Below are positions 45,199 through 54,071 of a stretch of DNA of 64,000 bases, piece by piece. The position numbers and the translations under genes were made by a program. The stretch is taken from assembly GCA_047601745.1 (NCBI GenBank), contig JASGIS010000001.1, positions 5,084,001 to 5,148,000 of the forward strand, given 5' to 3'. Origin of the DNA: JAKPAM01 sp047601745 (GTDB taxonomy: Bacteria > Pseudomonadota > Gammaproteobacteria > Burkholderiales > Burkholderiaceae_E). Under the pieces are notes generated by a model. It did no database searches. It was not told where the DNA came from and was given only the letters and a program-made list of their open reading frames with translations. Numbering within the stretch: the stretch's first letter is position 1; each line of letters opens with the position of its first letter.

Positions 45199-45264
45199 TC
45201 GGCCATTCGTGTCGCGGGCCGGACGTTCACGACGCCTGCCGGATCTACAGGAGGATTCCGAACC

Positions 45265-46296
45265 ATGGATCACGCAAGCTTTGCCGAAATCTGTCTGCAT
45301 CAACTGAGGATGTCGGGAGTCCGCTCCGGCGAACGCCTGATCGTTCTCACGCAAGGCAGTGATCGGCTCGACTACGCCGACGCTTTCATGGCCGCCGGCC
45401 GGCGCCTGGGCGCCAGCATGTACCACATGCGCCTGCCGGCGCCGATGCCTACCGACGGCTGGGTGGTGGGAGTCAACGGCCTGGCATCGATGCCCGATGC
45501 GGTCGAGGCCCTCAAGCATTGCGACATGCTGATCGATTGCATTTTCCTGCTGTTCTCGCCCGAACAGTTCGCGATCCAGGCGGCCGGCACACGCATCCTC
45601 ACGGCCGTCGAGCCACCGCAGTTATTGGCGCGCCTGCTGCCTTATCCGGAGTTGCGCGAGAAGGTGCAGATCGCCGCCGAACTGCTCGACGGCGCCCGAA
45701 CCATGCGGATCACCTCGCCGCATGGCACCGACGTGACGTACGGGCTCACCACGTATCCGACGATCGCCGAGTACGCATGCACCGATACCCCCGGCCGCTG
45801 GGACCATTGGCCGTCCGGATTCGTGTTCACCGGAGGAAACGACGATGGCGTCGACGGCCGGATCGTCGTCGCGCCCGGCGACATCCTGCTGCCGCAGAAC
45901 CTGATGGTCCGCGAACCCATCACCTACACGATCGAAAAAGGCTGGATCGTCGACATCCGCGGCGGGCTCGAAGCGCAGATCGTGAAGGATTACATGGAAA
46001 GCTTCCGCGACAAGCGCGGCTACGGGATGAGCCACGTCGGATGGGGCATGAACCCGCAGGCCAAGTGGCACAACTTCGTGCCCGGCGAGTTTCCCGGCGG
46101 CATGGGCATGGAGCCGCGCAGCTTCTACGGCAACGTCATGTTCTCCACCGGACCGAACAACGAGCTGGGCGGCGCCAACGACACGCCCTGCCACCTGGAC
46201 ATCCCGATGCGCGGCTGCTCGCTGTTTCTCGATGACGCGCCGGTCGTGATCGACGGCGACATCGTCGTCGAGGACATCCGGATGGCGCGGACCTGA
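45265..46296 (+). CDS. nicX: 2,5-dihydroxypyridine 5,6-dioxygenase
   Basis: A 343-residue non-haem Fe(II) extradiol-type dioxygenase that opens 2,5-dihydroxypyridine to N-formylmaleamate. His257 (MSHVGWG), His310 and Asp312 (PCHLDIPM) sit at a constant offset of eight from the iron ligands recalled for Pseudomonas NicX (His265, His318, Asp320). AGGAGG precedes the ATG. It lies between nicD and nicF in the operon. Confidence 0.93.
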   Translation: MDHASFAEICLHQLRMSGVRSGERLIVLTQGSDRLDYADAFMAAGRRLGASMYHMRLPAPMPTDGWVVGVNGLASMPDAVEALKHCDMLIDCIFLLFSPEQFAIQAAGTRILTAVEPPQLLARLLPYPELREKVQIAAELLDGARTMRITSPHGTDVTYGLTTYPTIAEYACTDTPGRWDHWPSGFVFTGGNDDGVDGRIVVAPGDILLPQNLMVREPITYTIEKGWIVDIRGGLEAQIVKDYMESFRDKRGYGMSHVGWGMNPQAKWHNFVPGEFPGGMGMEPRSFYGNVMFSTGPNNELGGANDTPCHLDIPMRGCSLFLDDAPVVIDGDIVVEDIRMART

Positions 46297-46387
46297 TGCC
46301 GGGTATTCGCCGCGCATTCGTGCGGCTCTCGCGGCGGGCGTCCGCTCCCGACCGCTTCGGTTACTGATCTCTCGAATCGGAGTTTCC

Positions 46388-47008
46388 ATGTCCCAGGAAC
46401 AAATCTATTCGGCCGCGGGATTCGGCCGATCGGTGCCGAGAGGCTGCCGGCCGGCGATCATCGTCGTCGACTTCTCATACGGCTTCACCGACCCGCAGTA
46501 CCCGACCGCATCCGATGCCGGCGCGCAGATGGCCGCCACCAAAAGCTTATGCGACGAGCTTCGCAGCCGAGGCTTTCCGGTCTTTTTTTCGACCATCGCC
46601 TACCATCCCGGCGAGATCGAGCGGCTCGCTTGGCTCAAGAAAGCGAGCGGCATGGCCGCATTGCTGGAGGGCAGCCGGCTGGTCCGGATCGATGCGGCCA
46701 CCGGCATCCAGCCCGATGACGTGATCGTGACCAAGAAGGGCGCATCGTCATTCTTCGGCTCCACGCTGGCGTCGCTGCTGACCGCCGCTCGGACCGACAC
46801 CTTGATCGTCGCAGGGGCGACGACCTCGGGCTGCGTGCGCGCGACGGTCGTCGATGCCGTCCAGTCCGGATTCAATGTCCTCGTGCCTCGGGACTGCTGC
46901 GCCGACCGCGCCCAAGCCCCGCACGAAGCCAACCTCTATGACATGCAGCAGAAGTATGCGGACGTCACGGATTCGGCCGAGCTTCTGGAATGGCTGCGAA
47001 CGCTGTGA
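46388..47008 (+). CDS. nicF: maleamate amidohydrolase
   Basis: A 206-residue isochorismatase-fold amidase converting maleamate to maleate and ammonia. The triad is visible as Asp28 (IIVVDFSYGF), Lys116/117 (VTKKGASSFF) and Cys149 (TTSGCVRATVVDA). It is the last gene of the plus-strand nic operon and convergent with nicR. The 93-base gap to nicR contains an exact 12-bp tandem repeat. Confidence 0.92.
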   Translation: MSQEQIYSAAGFGRSVPRGCRPAIIVVDFSYGFTDPQYPTASDAGAQMAATKSLCDELRSRGFPVFFSTIAYHPGEIERLAWLKKASGMAALLEGSRLVRIDAATGIQPDDVIVTKKGASSFFGSTLASLLTAARTDTLIVAGATTSGCVRATVVDAVQSGFNVLVPRDCCADRAQAPHEANLYDMQQKYADVTDSAELLEWLRTL

Positions 47009-47062
47009 TCGCGTGACTCATCGATTCGCGCCGCGATGATCGATGCCGTCGAGGCGCTTTCC

Positions 47063-47086
47063 GGGCGATCCGTCGGGCGATCCGTC
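47063..47086 (+). repeat. 12-bp tandem duplication between nicF and nicR
   Basis: GGGCGATCCGTC occurs at 47063-47074 and 47075-47086, identical and adjacent, in the convergent nicF/nicR spacer. Confidence 0.8.
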
Positions 47087-47101
47087 GAATCTCGCGCCGC
47101 G

Positions 47102-47596
47102 CTACGCTCTCGAGCGCTTGTCGAAAAGCGAACCGCCCGAGACCTCCATTCCATCGCCATTGCCCTGGCACATCTTCTGCAGAAGATAGAGCAACGCCAC
47201 CCTCTCGGCCGGGTTGAGGTCGCCGAAGGTTCTCTCCGATATCAGGTGCCCGAAGGGCACCATTTCCTCCACCATGCTGGAACCGTCGGCCGCCAGTTGA
47301 ACGACCACTTTGCGCCTGTCCTCCAGATCGTGCTCGACGGTAACCAGTTTGCGAGCGCGCAGGCGCTCGATCACGCCCCGGATCGTGGCCTGGTCGATCA
47401 CCGTGATCTTGACGATTTCCGCGATCGAACTGGCGCCGTGGTCCCTGAGCGCGCACAGCACGATGAACTGGGCCACCGTCAACTGGGAGTCCGGAATGTG
47501 CTGCTGAAACACCATCGTATGGCGTTGATAAGCCCGCCGCAGCCAATGCCCGACCTGGGCGGTGAAATCATAGGGCTCAGCCTTCTTTCTTGTCAT
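47102..47596 (-). CDS. nicR: MarR family regulator of nicotinate catabolism
   Basis: A 164-residue MarR protein with winged helix LTVAQFIVLCALRDHGASSIAEIVKITVIDQATIRGVIERL and wing EHDLEDRRKVVVQL. By position it is the NicR/BpsR counterpart, which represses nic genes and is released by 6-hydroxynicotinate. It lies 63 bases downstream of nicB on the same strand, so it is probably autoregulated through elements upstream of nicB. The C-terminal tail is short. Confidence 0.88.
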   Translation of the reverse strand: MTRKKAEPYDFTAQVGHWLRRAYQRHTMVFQQHIPDSQLTVAQFIVLCALRDHGASSIAEIVKITVIDQATIRGVIERLRARKLVTVEHDLEDRRKVVVQLAADGSSMVEEMVPFGHLISERTFGDLNPAERVALLYLLQKMCQGNGDGMEVSGGSLFDKRSRA

Positions 47597-47659
47597 AGCG
47601 AGTCACGATCAGAGTGAAATGCGGTCGTCCGCGCCAACCCGGAGCAGCAACGCGATCGA

Positions 47660-50023
47660 TCAGCCGGCGGCACGGCCCGGCGCCGTCCGATCGAGCGCTT
47701 TCAGCACGACGTCGCGGGTGAACGGAGGCTCTCGAAAGCGCAGGCCGGTCGCGTCGAACAGCGCATTCGCGATGGCCGCCGCAGAAGGCACCGAAGCGGA
47801 CTCTCCGGAACCCATCGGCGGCTCGTCCTGGCGATCCATCAGCAGCACATCGATCTCGGGCAGATCGCAGAACCCCAGGATCGGGTAAGTACCCCATTCG
47901 CGGCTGGCGACACCGGTTTCGTCGAAGGCTACCCGCTCCAGCAGGACACGGCTGATGGACTGGATGATATTGCCATGGATCTGGTGCCGGACGCCGTCGG
48001 GATTGATGATCAAGCCGGTGTCCTGGCCGTAGGTCACTCGTTCGATCCGGACCTTGCCGGTCCCGGGGTCGACGTTCAGATCGACGACCCACGCGCCCCA
48101 TGCCGCGCCGAAGCCGGGAAACTTGCTGTGGACGTAGCGTGCATAGGAAATCCCCCGGCCGCGCAGCAATCCGTCGCGATCGGGCCTTCCGCGGCTGCCG
48201 GTCGCCGCCGTCACCCAGCCGGCCCGTCGTGCCGTCGCCTGCAACAGTTCGACGGCCCTCGGATCATCCAGATGCCGCAACCGGAACGCCAGTCGATCCT
48301 CGCCCGCGGCGACGCTCAGTTCGTCGACCATGCTGTCGTGCGCGAACGAGTTGGGCATCGCCGACACCCCGCGCAGCCAGGAAGAACGCATGATCGGCGG
48401 CGTATCGTGGCATAAGGTGTTCAGGTGCGGGTATCGATAAGGCGGTACCGCGGTACGGTCGCCCATCTCCAGTGTCCTCGGCTCGGCGGATATCTTCCCG
48501 GTCAACAACAGCGCCAGCAGCGGCGCATCATTGGACGGATAGCGGATCGCGATGTCGTAGGCCAGCAATCGGCCCTGGTGGTCGATCGCGCCCACCGTCT
48601 CCATCAGTTGCGCCGTGCCCTTCGGCTCCCACAGATGTTCCTGGGCACGCGTCAGTTGCACTCGCACCGGCGCCCCCACGGCGCGGGCGAGAATGGCCGC
48701 ATCGGCGCAGACGTCGTCGGCGCAGTTGCGGCCGTAGCAACCGGAGGCCTCCATGCGCACGATCTCGATATGCTGCTCGCCCACTTCCAGCAGCCGATCC
48801 AGGTCGGTGCGCAGCATGTGGGGATTCTGCGTACCCGACCAGACCGTCAATCGCCGATCCTGCCAGGCAGCCACGGCACACGAGGGTCCGATCGACGCAT
48901 GCATCTGATAGGGCCAGACGTAGGTGTTGCGCAGCACGTGCGCGGCGCGATCCAGCGCGGCCTCCACGTCGCCGGTCTGGAGCAGGGGCCTGGCGGCGGA
49001 AGGCGCCGAGCGCAGGGCCGCGGCCAGATCCGACAGGTCGGGCGCGGGCGGCGGCGGCGCCCAGCGCACTCGCAATGCCCGCATCGCCGCTTCCGCCTGT
49101 TCCTCGCGGTCGGCCACCACACCCACGAAATCTCCGTCGACCACGACTCGAACGCGACCCGGCAGCGATGCCACGGAGTCGATATCGACGCCGAGCAGGC
49201 TGCGTCCGATGAACGCACCGCTGTCGCGCCCATGGTAAGGCGGACGCACGACGCGCCCATGGCGCATCCCCGGAACCCGCACGTCGTGCACGAAGGTCAG
49301 TTGCCCGGTGACCTTGGCCGGGATGTCCACCCGCGCCGCGGCATGGCCGACTATCCGATATTCGCTGCTCGGCTTCAAAGGCACTTCGTCCGCAAGATAC
49401 AGCACCTCCTTGCGCCCGCGCAGCAGTTCGCCATACGAGATGCGACGCCCATGCCGCGCGTCGATGACCGCATCCTCGTTGGCCAGCAGGCCGTCGCGAC
49501 CGCCTCCCCAATGCCGTGCGGCCAGCCCGATCAGGTGCTCACGCGCCTGCGCCGCCGCCCGCCGCAACGGCACGGCCGAGATCTGGATGCTGGCACTGGC
49601 GATGGTCGGCCCCTGATTGGGCGTGCTCTCGGTGTGGCCGAGCACCATCATCAGGCGGCCCACGTCGGTTTCCAGCTCTTCGGCCACGATCTGTGCCAAA
49701 GCCGTGCGGATGCCCGTTCCCAGGTCCACGTGGCCGTTGAACGCCCAGACGCGTCCGTCATCGAGCACCGCGACGAAGATGTCGGGAACGTCCGGAACAT
49801 AGTCCGACGCGGAGCCCGGCTGACCGGGTACGGGCTTCGCGACCCCGGTGGGCTCGCGAACGATCAGCAGAGCGCCGCTCCTGGCCAGAAGTTCGTCTCG
49901 CAGCGCGCGCGGCGCCGGAACGGGATTGCCTCGCCCGGCCTCGCCCTGCACGGCGAGGCTTGCGCTTTGGCCCGAGAGACTTGGGCTTTGGCCTGTGGGA
50001 CTTGCGCTTTGGCCCGTGGTCAT
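47660..50023 (-). CDS. nicB: nicotinate dehydrogenase molybdenum subunit (cytochrome-less NicB)
   Basis: A 787-residue molybdenum hydroxylase large subunit for nicotinate to 6-hydroxynicotinate. It has VWAFNGHVDLGTGIRTALAQIVAEEL, a hammerhead-like domain (residues about 245-330), EASGCYGRNCADDV, and GSGESASVPSAAAIANAL with the catalytic Glu at residue 741. Pseudomonas NicB carries C-terminal haem domains; here the protein ends after the Mo domain. AAGGAA precedes the ATG, and the first 24 residues are three GQS-type heptad repeats. It is divergent from nicA. Confidence 0.9.
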   Translation of the reverse strand: MTTGQSASPTGQSPSLSGQSASLAVQGEAGRGNPVPAPRALRDELLARSGALLIVREPTGVAKPVPGQPGSASDYVPDVPDIFVAVLDDGRVWAFNGHVDLGTGIRTALAQIVAEELETDVGRLMMVLGHTESTPNQGPTIASASIQISAVPLRRAAAQAREHLIGLAARHWGGGRDGLLANEDAVIDARHGRRISYGELLRGRKEVLYLADEVPLKPSSEYRIVGHAAARVDIPAKVTGQLTFVHDVRVPGMRHGRVVRPPYHGRDSGAFIGRSLLGVDIDSVASLPGRVRVVVDGDFVGVVADREEQAEAAMRALRVRWAPPPPAPDLSDLAAALRSAPSAARPLLQTGDVEAALDRAAHVLRNTYVWPYQMHASIGPSCAVAAWQDRRLTVWSGTQNPHMLRTDLDRLLEVGEQHIEIVRMEASGCYGRNCADDVCADAAILARAVGAPVRVQLTRAQEHLWEPKGTAQLMETVGAIDHQGRLLAYDIAIRYPSNDAPLLALLLTGKISAEPRTLEMGDRTAVPPYRYPHLNTLCHDTPPIMRSSWLRGVSAMPNSFAHDSMVDELSVAAGEDRLAFRLRHLDDPRAVELLQATARRAGWVTAATGSRGRPDRDGLLRGRGISYARYVHSKFPGFGAAWGAWVVDLNVDPGTGKVRIERVTYGQDTGLIINPDGVRHQIHGNIIQSISRVLLERVAFDETGVASREWGTYPILGFCDLPEIDVLLMDRQDEPPMGSGESASVPSAAAIANALFDATGLRFREPPFTRDVVLKALDRTAPGRAAG
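49959..50021 (-). repeat. three 21-bp repeats encoding the NicB N-terminus
   Basis: Three imperfect head-to-tail 21-base units (49959-49979, 49980-50000, 50001-50021) encode GQSASPT, GQSPSLS and GQSASLA directly after the start Met. Copy number could vary in frame. Confidence 0.75.
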
Positions 50024-50166
50024 AAGGTTTCCTTCGTGGCGCCGGCCGTCGGGGTACGGCGATCATGGCCGGATGACGATTTCGGCAGCCCGAGTGCCGC
50101 GCCTGATCGGAACCGACCGGTAGCAAGACGCCTGCCACCGAAGCCTGCCCCGTATGCGTCGAATGC

Positions 50167-50184
50167 AGCGCATACATCTTAAAT
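50167..50184 (+). promoter_or_regulatory. candidate NicR operator, nicB side
   Basis: AGCGCATACATCTTAAAT matches the 37221 copy at 13 of 18 positions. It is centred about 150 bases upstream of the nicB start. Confidence 0.5.
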
Positions 50185-50299
50185 CCGAAGCACCAAGGCA
50201 AGCCTGCCAAAACTCGACGCGCAACTTTTCTTGCCGATTCTCCTAGTATCCATCAGGATTAGGTGATCGCGCGCGCTTCGGTGCTTCTCGAAAATATTG

Positions 50300-50317
50300 A
50301 GTGTAGACACGCTAATT
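50300..50317 (+). promoter_or_regulatory. candidate NicR operator, nicA side
   Basis: AGTGTAGACACGCTAATT matches the 37221 copy at about 15 of 18 positions. It lies about 150 bases upstream of the nicA start at 50466, in AT-rich sequence. Confidence 0.6.
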
Positions 50318-50465
50318 TTCGACGATCAGGAATGGTTCATGCTTGCATGCGGACCTGATCTTCACGATCGGAGCGGGCCCCGCACGCTTCGGGTGGTCGG
50401 CGGGGATGCGCGCAACGCCCGAAGCCGGACGGACGTCCCTGGTTTTTCTGGATGGATCTCGAGAC

Positions 50466-50987
50466 ATGGATAGTTCGCCTGCACCGGCGGATCGATTGCA
50501 GATGCTCGTCAACGGCAGCCCGGTGACCGTGCCCGCCTCCGCCGGCATGACCTTGCTGCAGGCCCTGCGAAACGATTGCGCCCTCAACGGACCGAAGTAC
50601 GGCTGCGGGCTGGGCGAGTGCGGCGCCTGCACCGTGTTGATCGACGGCGTCGCCGCCAGGGCCTGCGTGATACCGGCCGCCGCCGTGCGCGGACGCGCGA
50701 TCACCACACTGGAGGGGCTGGGCTCGGAAAGCGCGCCCGGGCCGACCCAGCAGGCTTTCATCGATTGCGAGGCCGCGCAGTGCGGCTACTGCCTGAACGG
50801 GATGGTCATGACGGTGGAGGCGTTGATCCGGCGCAAACCCGATCCGTCCGAGCAGGAGATTCGCAGGGAACTCCATCACAACCTGTGCCGATGCGGAACC
50901 CACGTCGAAATCCTGCAGGCCGCGCGGCGTGCGGTGGTTCTGCACAGGATGGCCGGCCGGTCCGGTGACGCGCGGGTCCCTGACTGA
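50466..50987 (+). CDS. nicA: nicotinate dehydrogenase 2Fe-2S subunit
   Basis: A 173-residue small subunit with two [2Fe-2S] clusters. The plant-ferredoxin-type set is CGLGECGACTVLID and the second is CGYCLNGM with NLCRCGTHVEI. It carries electrons from the Mo centre to the cytochrome. ATG at 50466 fits the family N-terminus; an in-frame start at 50343 would add 41 atypical residues. The stop overlaps the next ATG (TGATG), so it is coupled to the haem protein. Confidence 0.92.
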   Translation: MDSSPAPADRLQMLVNGSPVTVPASAGMTLLQALRNDCALNGPKYGCGLGECGACTVLIDGVAARACVIPAAAVRGRAITTLEGLGSESAPGPTQQAFIDCEAAQCGYCLNGMVMTVEALIRRKPDPSEQEIRRELHHNLCRCGTHVEILQAARRAVVLHRMAGRSGDARVPD

Positions 50988-53900
50988 TGCCGGCCCCGTC
51001 GAAACCGCCGGCCCGGCAGGCACTGCCTCGGATCCCGGGCGACGTCCTGCACGGCCTCGCCGCCCGCCCTCCCGCGCTCGCTTGGGACGGCCGCGAGTAC
51101 CGGGGCGCCGTACTGACGGACGTGCGCCATCCCGACATCCGGAACTTGCCCGGCGTCGTCGCGGTAGTGCGCCACGCGCATTTCGTCGGCGTGGTCGCGG
51201 TCTCGGCCGTCCATGCTCGTCAAGGCGTGGATTCACTGGCGCTTTCCTGGACGTCCGAGCGCCTTGATGCCGGTTACGACGAAGCGGACACGGCGGACGA
51301 CGGCTATCGCTGGTCGCCGCCGATCGCCGATGCCGCGCGCGAGGAGGTCGTCGCGTGGTGCTCGGACGAGCAGGTGACGGTCTGGCTGCCGGTGGCGCCT
51401 GCGTCCCGGGCGCTGGTAACCGCCGAACTGGCGGCCCTGCTGCGCTTGCCGCCGGAGCGCGTCACGCTGGTCGAGACCGCTGTTGCCGGCGTGCCTCATC
51501 AGACGGCCCCGGGCGTTCTGGATGTGCTCGATGCCGCTGCGGACGCGGCCCTGCTCTCTGCATCGGTTCTGCGGCCGGTACGCGTTCCGGTGCGGCCCGC
51601 GGGTATCCCGCGTGCTCTGGCGTTGCAGGCGCGCAGATCCGGCGGCGACGCGCCGGTGTCGGTCCCGCCGCCCACATCACCGGCGGCGCCACGGCAGGGC
51701 CGGCATCGATCGCCGCCCCCCGCGGCGCCGGCGTCTGATCGGCCCGCGACGAGGGGATGGCAGGCCGACACGGTCTGGGCGGTCAGGCCCAGTCTGGCAC
51801 GCCTGTGCTCGCAGCCGCAGCAGGCGATCGCCCTGCCTTACCCCACCGCTCATACCTGCTACGGCATCCCCTCGCACGACGGCAAGGCTCCGCTCAGCCA
51901 TGCGGGCCCCGAAGCGCTGAACGCCGCACTGGTCTTCGCGCAGGAAAGCGAGACCGACGCGCAAGCCCGCGTCGTGGGCATGGACCCGCTGGACCGGCGC
52001 CTTGCCGTCACGCCCGACGGGCCCGGCAAGCGACTGATTCGGCGGGTCGCCTCGCAGGCCGGCTGGCATCGGCGCGATGATGAACACGCGACAGAAGCCG
52101 GCGATGAACGCGCGACAGAGCCCGTGCGGCGTCCTCGGGCAGACGGTCTTCTGCATGGCCGCGGCTTCGCTGCGGCGGGTATGGACCTGGAGAGCGGACT
52201 CCAGGAGTGGTCGGCGTGGGTGGTCGACGTTGCCGTCGATCCGGAAAGCGGACAGGTCGGCATCGAGCGCGTGATCGTCGGCCACGACGTCGGGCAACGG
52301 GATGCCGCGCATCCGGCGATCGAATCGAATGACGACCAGCATCTGGCGATTGCCCAGCGACTGATACAAGAGCCGCGAACATTCGACGACTGGCGGCGAT
52401 CACCCGGCCTGCCGGTCACCCACTCCCACGCCCCCGCGGACGCATTGCGCACGGCATCCGCATCCGATGCCTCGACGGCCCCCTTGCAGGCGACGACGCT
52501 GCGCACGAGCAACGTCGTCGCATGGCCGGCCGCCGCCGCGATCGCCAATGCGATCTGCGATGCCTGCGGCGTGCGCATGCGCAGCGCCCCGTTCGATGAG
52601 CGGGACCTGCGCACCGCGCTGGGCGTCACCGGCACGGGCAGGCGAGGCAACAAGCTGCTCGAGCGCGGTGCGGCGTGGCTCGGCGCAGCGTGTGCGGTAC
52701 TGGCCGGCGCGGCCGTGACCGTCTGGCCGGCCAAGCCTGCGATCGCCCCCATCGATGCGCGCGACCTGTCGATCTATTCGGCCGAAGCCATCGAACGGGG
52801 ACGTCTGGTCGCCGCCGCCGGCGATTGCATCGTCTGCCACACCGCGCCGGGCGGCGCGCCCAATGCCGGCGGATTCGCGCTGGAGACTCCGTTCGGCGTC
52901 GTCTACAGCACCAACATCACGCCCGACGAGGAAACCGGCATCGGCCGCTGGTCGTACACCGCGTTCGAACGCGCCATGCGGCATGGCGTGCACCGTGACG
53001 GACGGCAGCTATATCCGGCCTTCCCGTACACGGCGTTCGCGAAAATGACCGACTCGGACATCCAGGCGCTGTACGGTTACCTGATGTCCCGGGAACCGGT
53101 GCGCCATACGCCGCCGCGAACGGAGCTGGCTTTCCCGTACAACCTGCGCTTCACGCTGGCGGGCTGGAACCTGCTGTTCCACGACGACACGGTCTACCAG
53201 CCCGTACCGGAGAAAAGCCTGGAATGGAACCGAGGCGCTTACCTGGTACAGGGCGCCGGCCATTGCGGCGCCTGCCACTCGCCGAGGAACGCGCTGGGCG
53301 CCGAGAAATCCGGCATCCGCAACTTTCTTGCCGGCGGCCAGGCCGAGGGTTGGGATGCTCCGGCCTTGAATCGACTGGCCGATGCGGCGGTGCCATGGAC
53401 CTCGGACGATCTGTTCCAGTACCTGCGCACCGGCCACTCGGCCCGTCACGGCGTGGCCGCGGGCCCGATGGCACCGGTCGTTCACGGCCTGGCCGAGATT
53501 CCCGAGAGCGACGTGCGCGCCATCGTCAGCTACCTGATGGATCTGCCTGGCCAACCAAGCGCACGCGCCGTCGCGGCCGCCTCGCCGCCGGAAGCGGCAA
53601 GCACCGCCTCCACCGAGATCGCCGAGGCGAACATAAGGCTGACGGATTGGTTCGCGGACGGCGAGCGCATCTACCAGAGCGCCTGCGCGGCCTGCCACGG
53701 CGCGGACAGCGGCCCGACCTTGTTCGGCGTCAAACCGCTGATGGGCACCAACACCAACATCCACGCCGGCACGCCGGACAACCTGATCCAGGTCATCCTG
53801 CAAGGCATCCAGACCCCCGCGGATGCCGAACTCGGATACATGCCCGCCTTCAACGAACACCTGAACGACAAGCAGGTCCGGAATCTGGTCCGGTACTTGC

Positions 53901-54025
53901 GGACGGTGTTCGCACCGGACCGGCCCGCATGGAGCGATGCGTCGCTGCAAGCGATCGCCCGCATTCGCGAACAGGGCGGACACGCGGCGGCTCTGCATGC
54001 CAAGCCGCCGCCAACACTTCGTTGA
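50987..54025 (+). CDS. degenerate Mo-hydroxylase-like domain fused to triheme cytochrome c
   Basis: A 1012-residue protein coupled to nicA. Residues 1 to about 545 follow the Mo-hydroxylase layout in shrunken form. A hammerhead-like part (VTDVRHPDIRNLPGVVAVV in essence) comes first, then VTVWLPVAPASRALVTAELAALL, GRGFAAAGMDLESGLQEWSAWVVDVAVDP and WPAAAAIANAICDACGVRM. The GCYGR loop and the GSGE catalytic Glu are missing. A Pro/Ala-rich insert occupies about 215-255. A membrane helix (about 562-580) precedes three c-haem sites at residues 614 (CIVCH), 760 (CGACH) and 900 (CAACH). It probably passes electrons from NicA/NicB to the respiratory chain. Confidence 0.88.
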   Translation: MPAPSKPPARQALPRIPGDVLHGLAARPPALAWDGREYRGAVLTDVRHPDIRNLPGVVAVVRHAHFVGVVAVSAVHARQGVDSLALSWTSERLDAGYDEADTADDGYRWSPPIADAAREEVVAWCSDEQVTVWLPVAPASRALVTAELAALLRLPPERVTLVETAVAGVPHQTAPGVLDVLDAAADAALLSASVLRPVRVPVRPAGIPRALALQARRSGGDAPVSVPPPTSPAAPRQGRHRSPPPAAPASDRPATRGWQADTVWAVRPSLARLCSQPQQAIALPYPTAHTCYGIPSHDGKAPLSHAGPEALNAALVFAQESETDAQARVVGMDPLDRRLAVTPDGPGKRLIRRVASQAGWHRRDDEHATEAGDERATEPVRRPRADGLLHGRGFAAAGMDLESGLQEWSAWVVDVAVDPESGQVGIERVIVGHDVGQRDAAHPAIESNDDQHLAIAQRLIQEPRTFDDWRRSPGLPVTHSHAPADALRTASASDASTAPLQATTLRTSNVVAWPAAAAIANAICDACGVRMRSAPFDERDLRTALGVTGTGRRGNKLLERGAAWLGAACAVLAGAAVTVWPAKPAIAPIDARDLSIYSAEAIERGRLVAAAGDCIVCHTAPGGAPNAGGFALETPFGVVYSTNITPDEETGIGRWSYTAFERAMRHGVHRDGRQLYPAFPYTAFAKMTDSDIQALYGYLMSREPVRHTPPRTELAFPYNLRFTLAGWNLLFHDDTVYQPVPEKSLEWNRGAYLVQGAGHCGACHSPRNALGAEKSGIRNFLAGGQAEGWDAPALNRLADAAVPWTSDDLFQYLRTGHSARHGVAAGPMAPVVHGLAEIPESDVRAIVSYLMDLPGQPSARAVAAASPPEAASTASTEIAEANIRLTDWFADGERIYQSACAACHGADSGPTLFGVKPLMGTNTNIHAGTPDNLIQVILQGIQTPADAELGYMPAFNEHLNDKQVRNLVRYLRTVFAPDRPAWSDASLQAIARIREQGGHAAALHAKPPPTLR

Positions 54026-54071
54026 CGGCCCGCGCGCCGGACAACGCGTTCGGCGCACCGGCGCGGCAGGC

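Larger units (their letters stand above)
50024..50465. other. nicB-nicA divergent promoter region
   Basis: 442 bases with two candidate NicR elements (50167 and 50300), the first nearer nicB and the second nearer nicA. It has AT-rich patches around 50215-50330 and no ORF of its own. An alternative in-frame nicA start at 50343 would use part of it. Confidence 0.55.
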
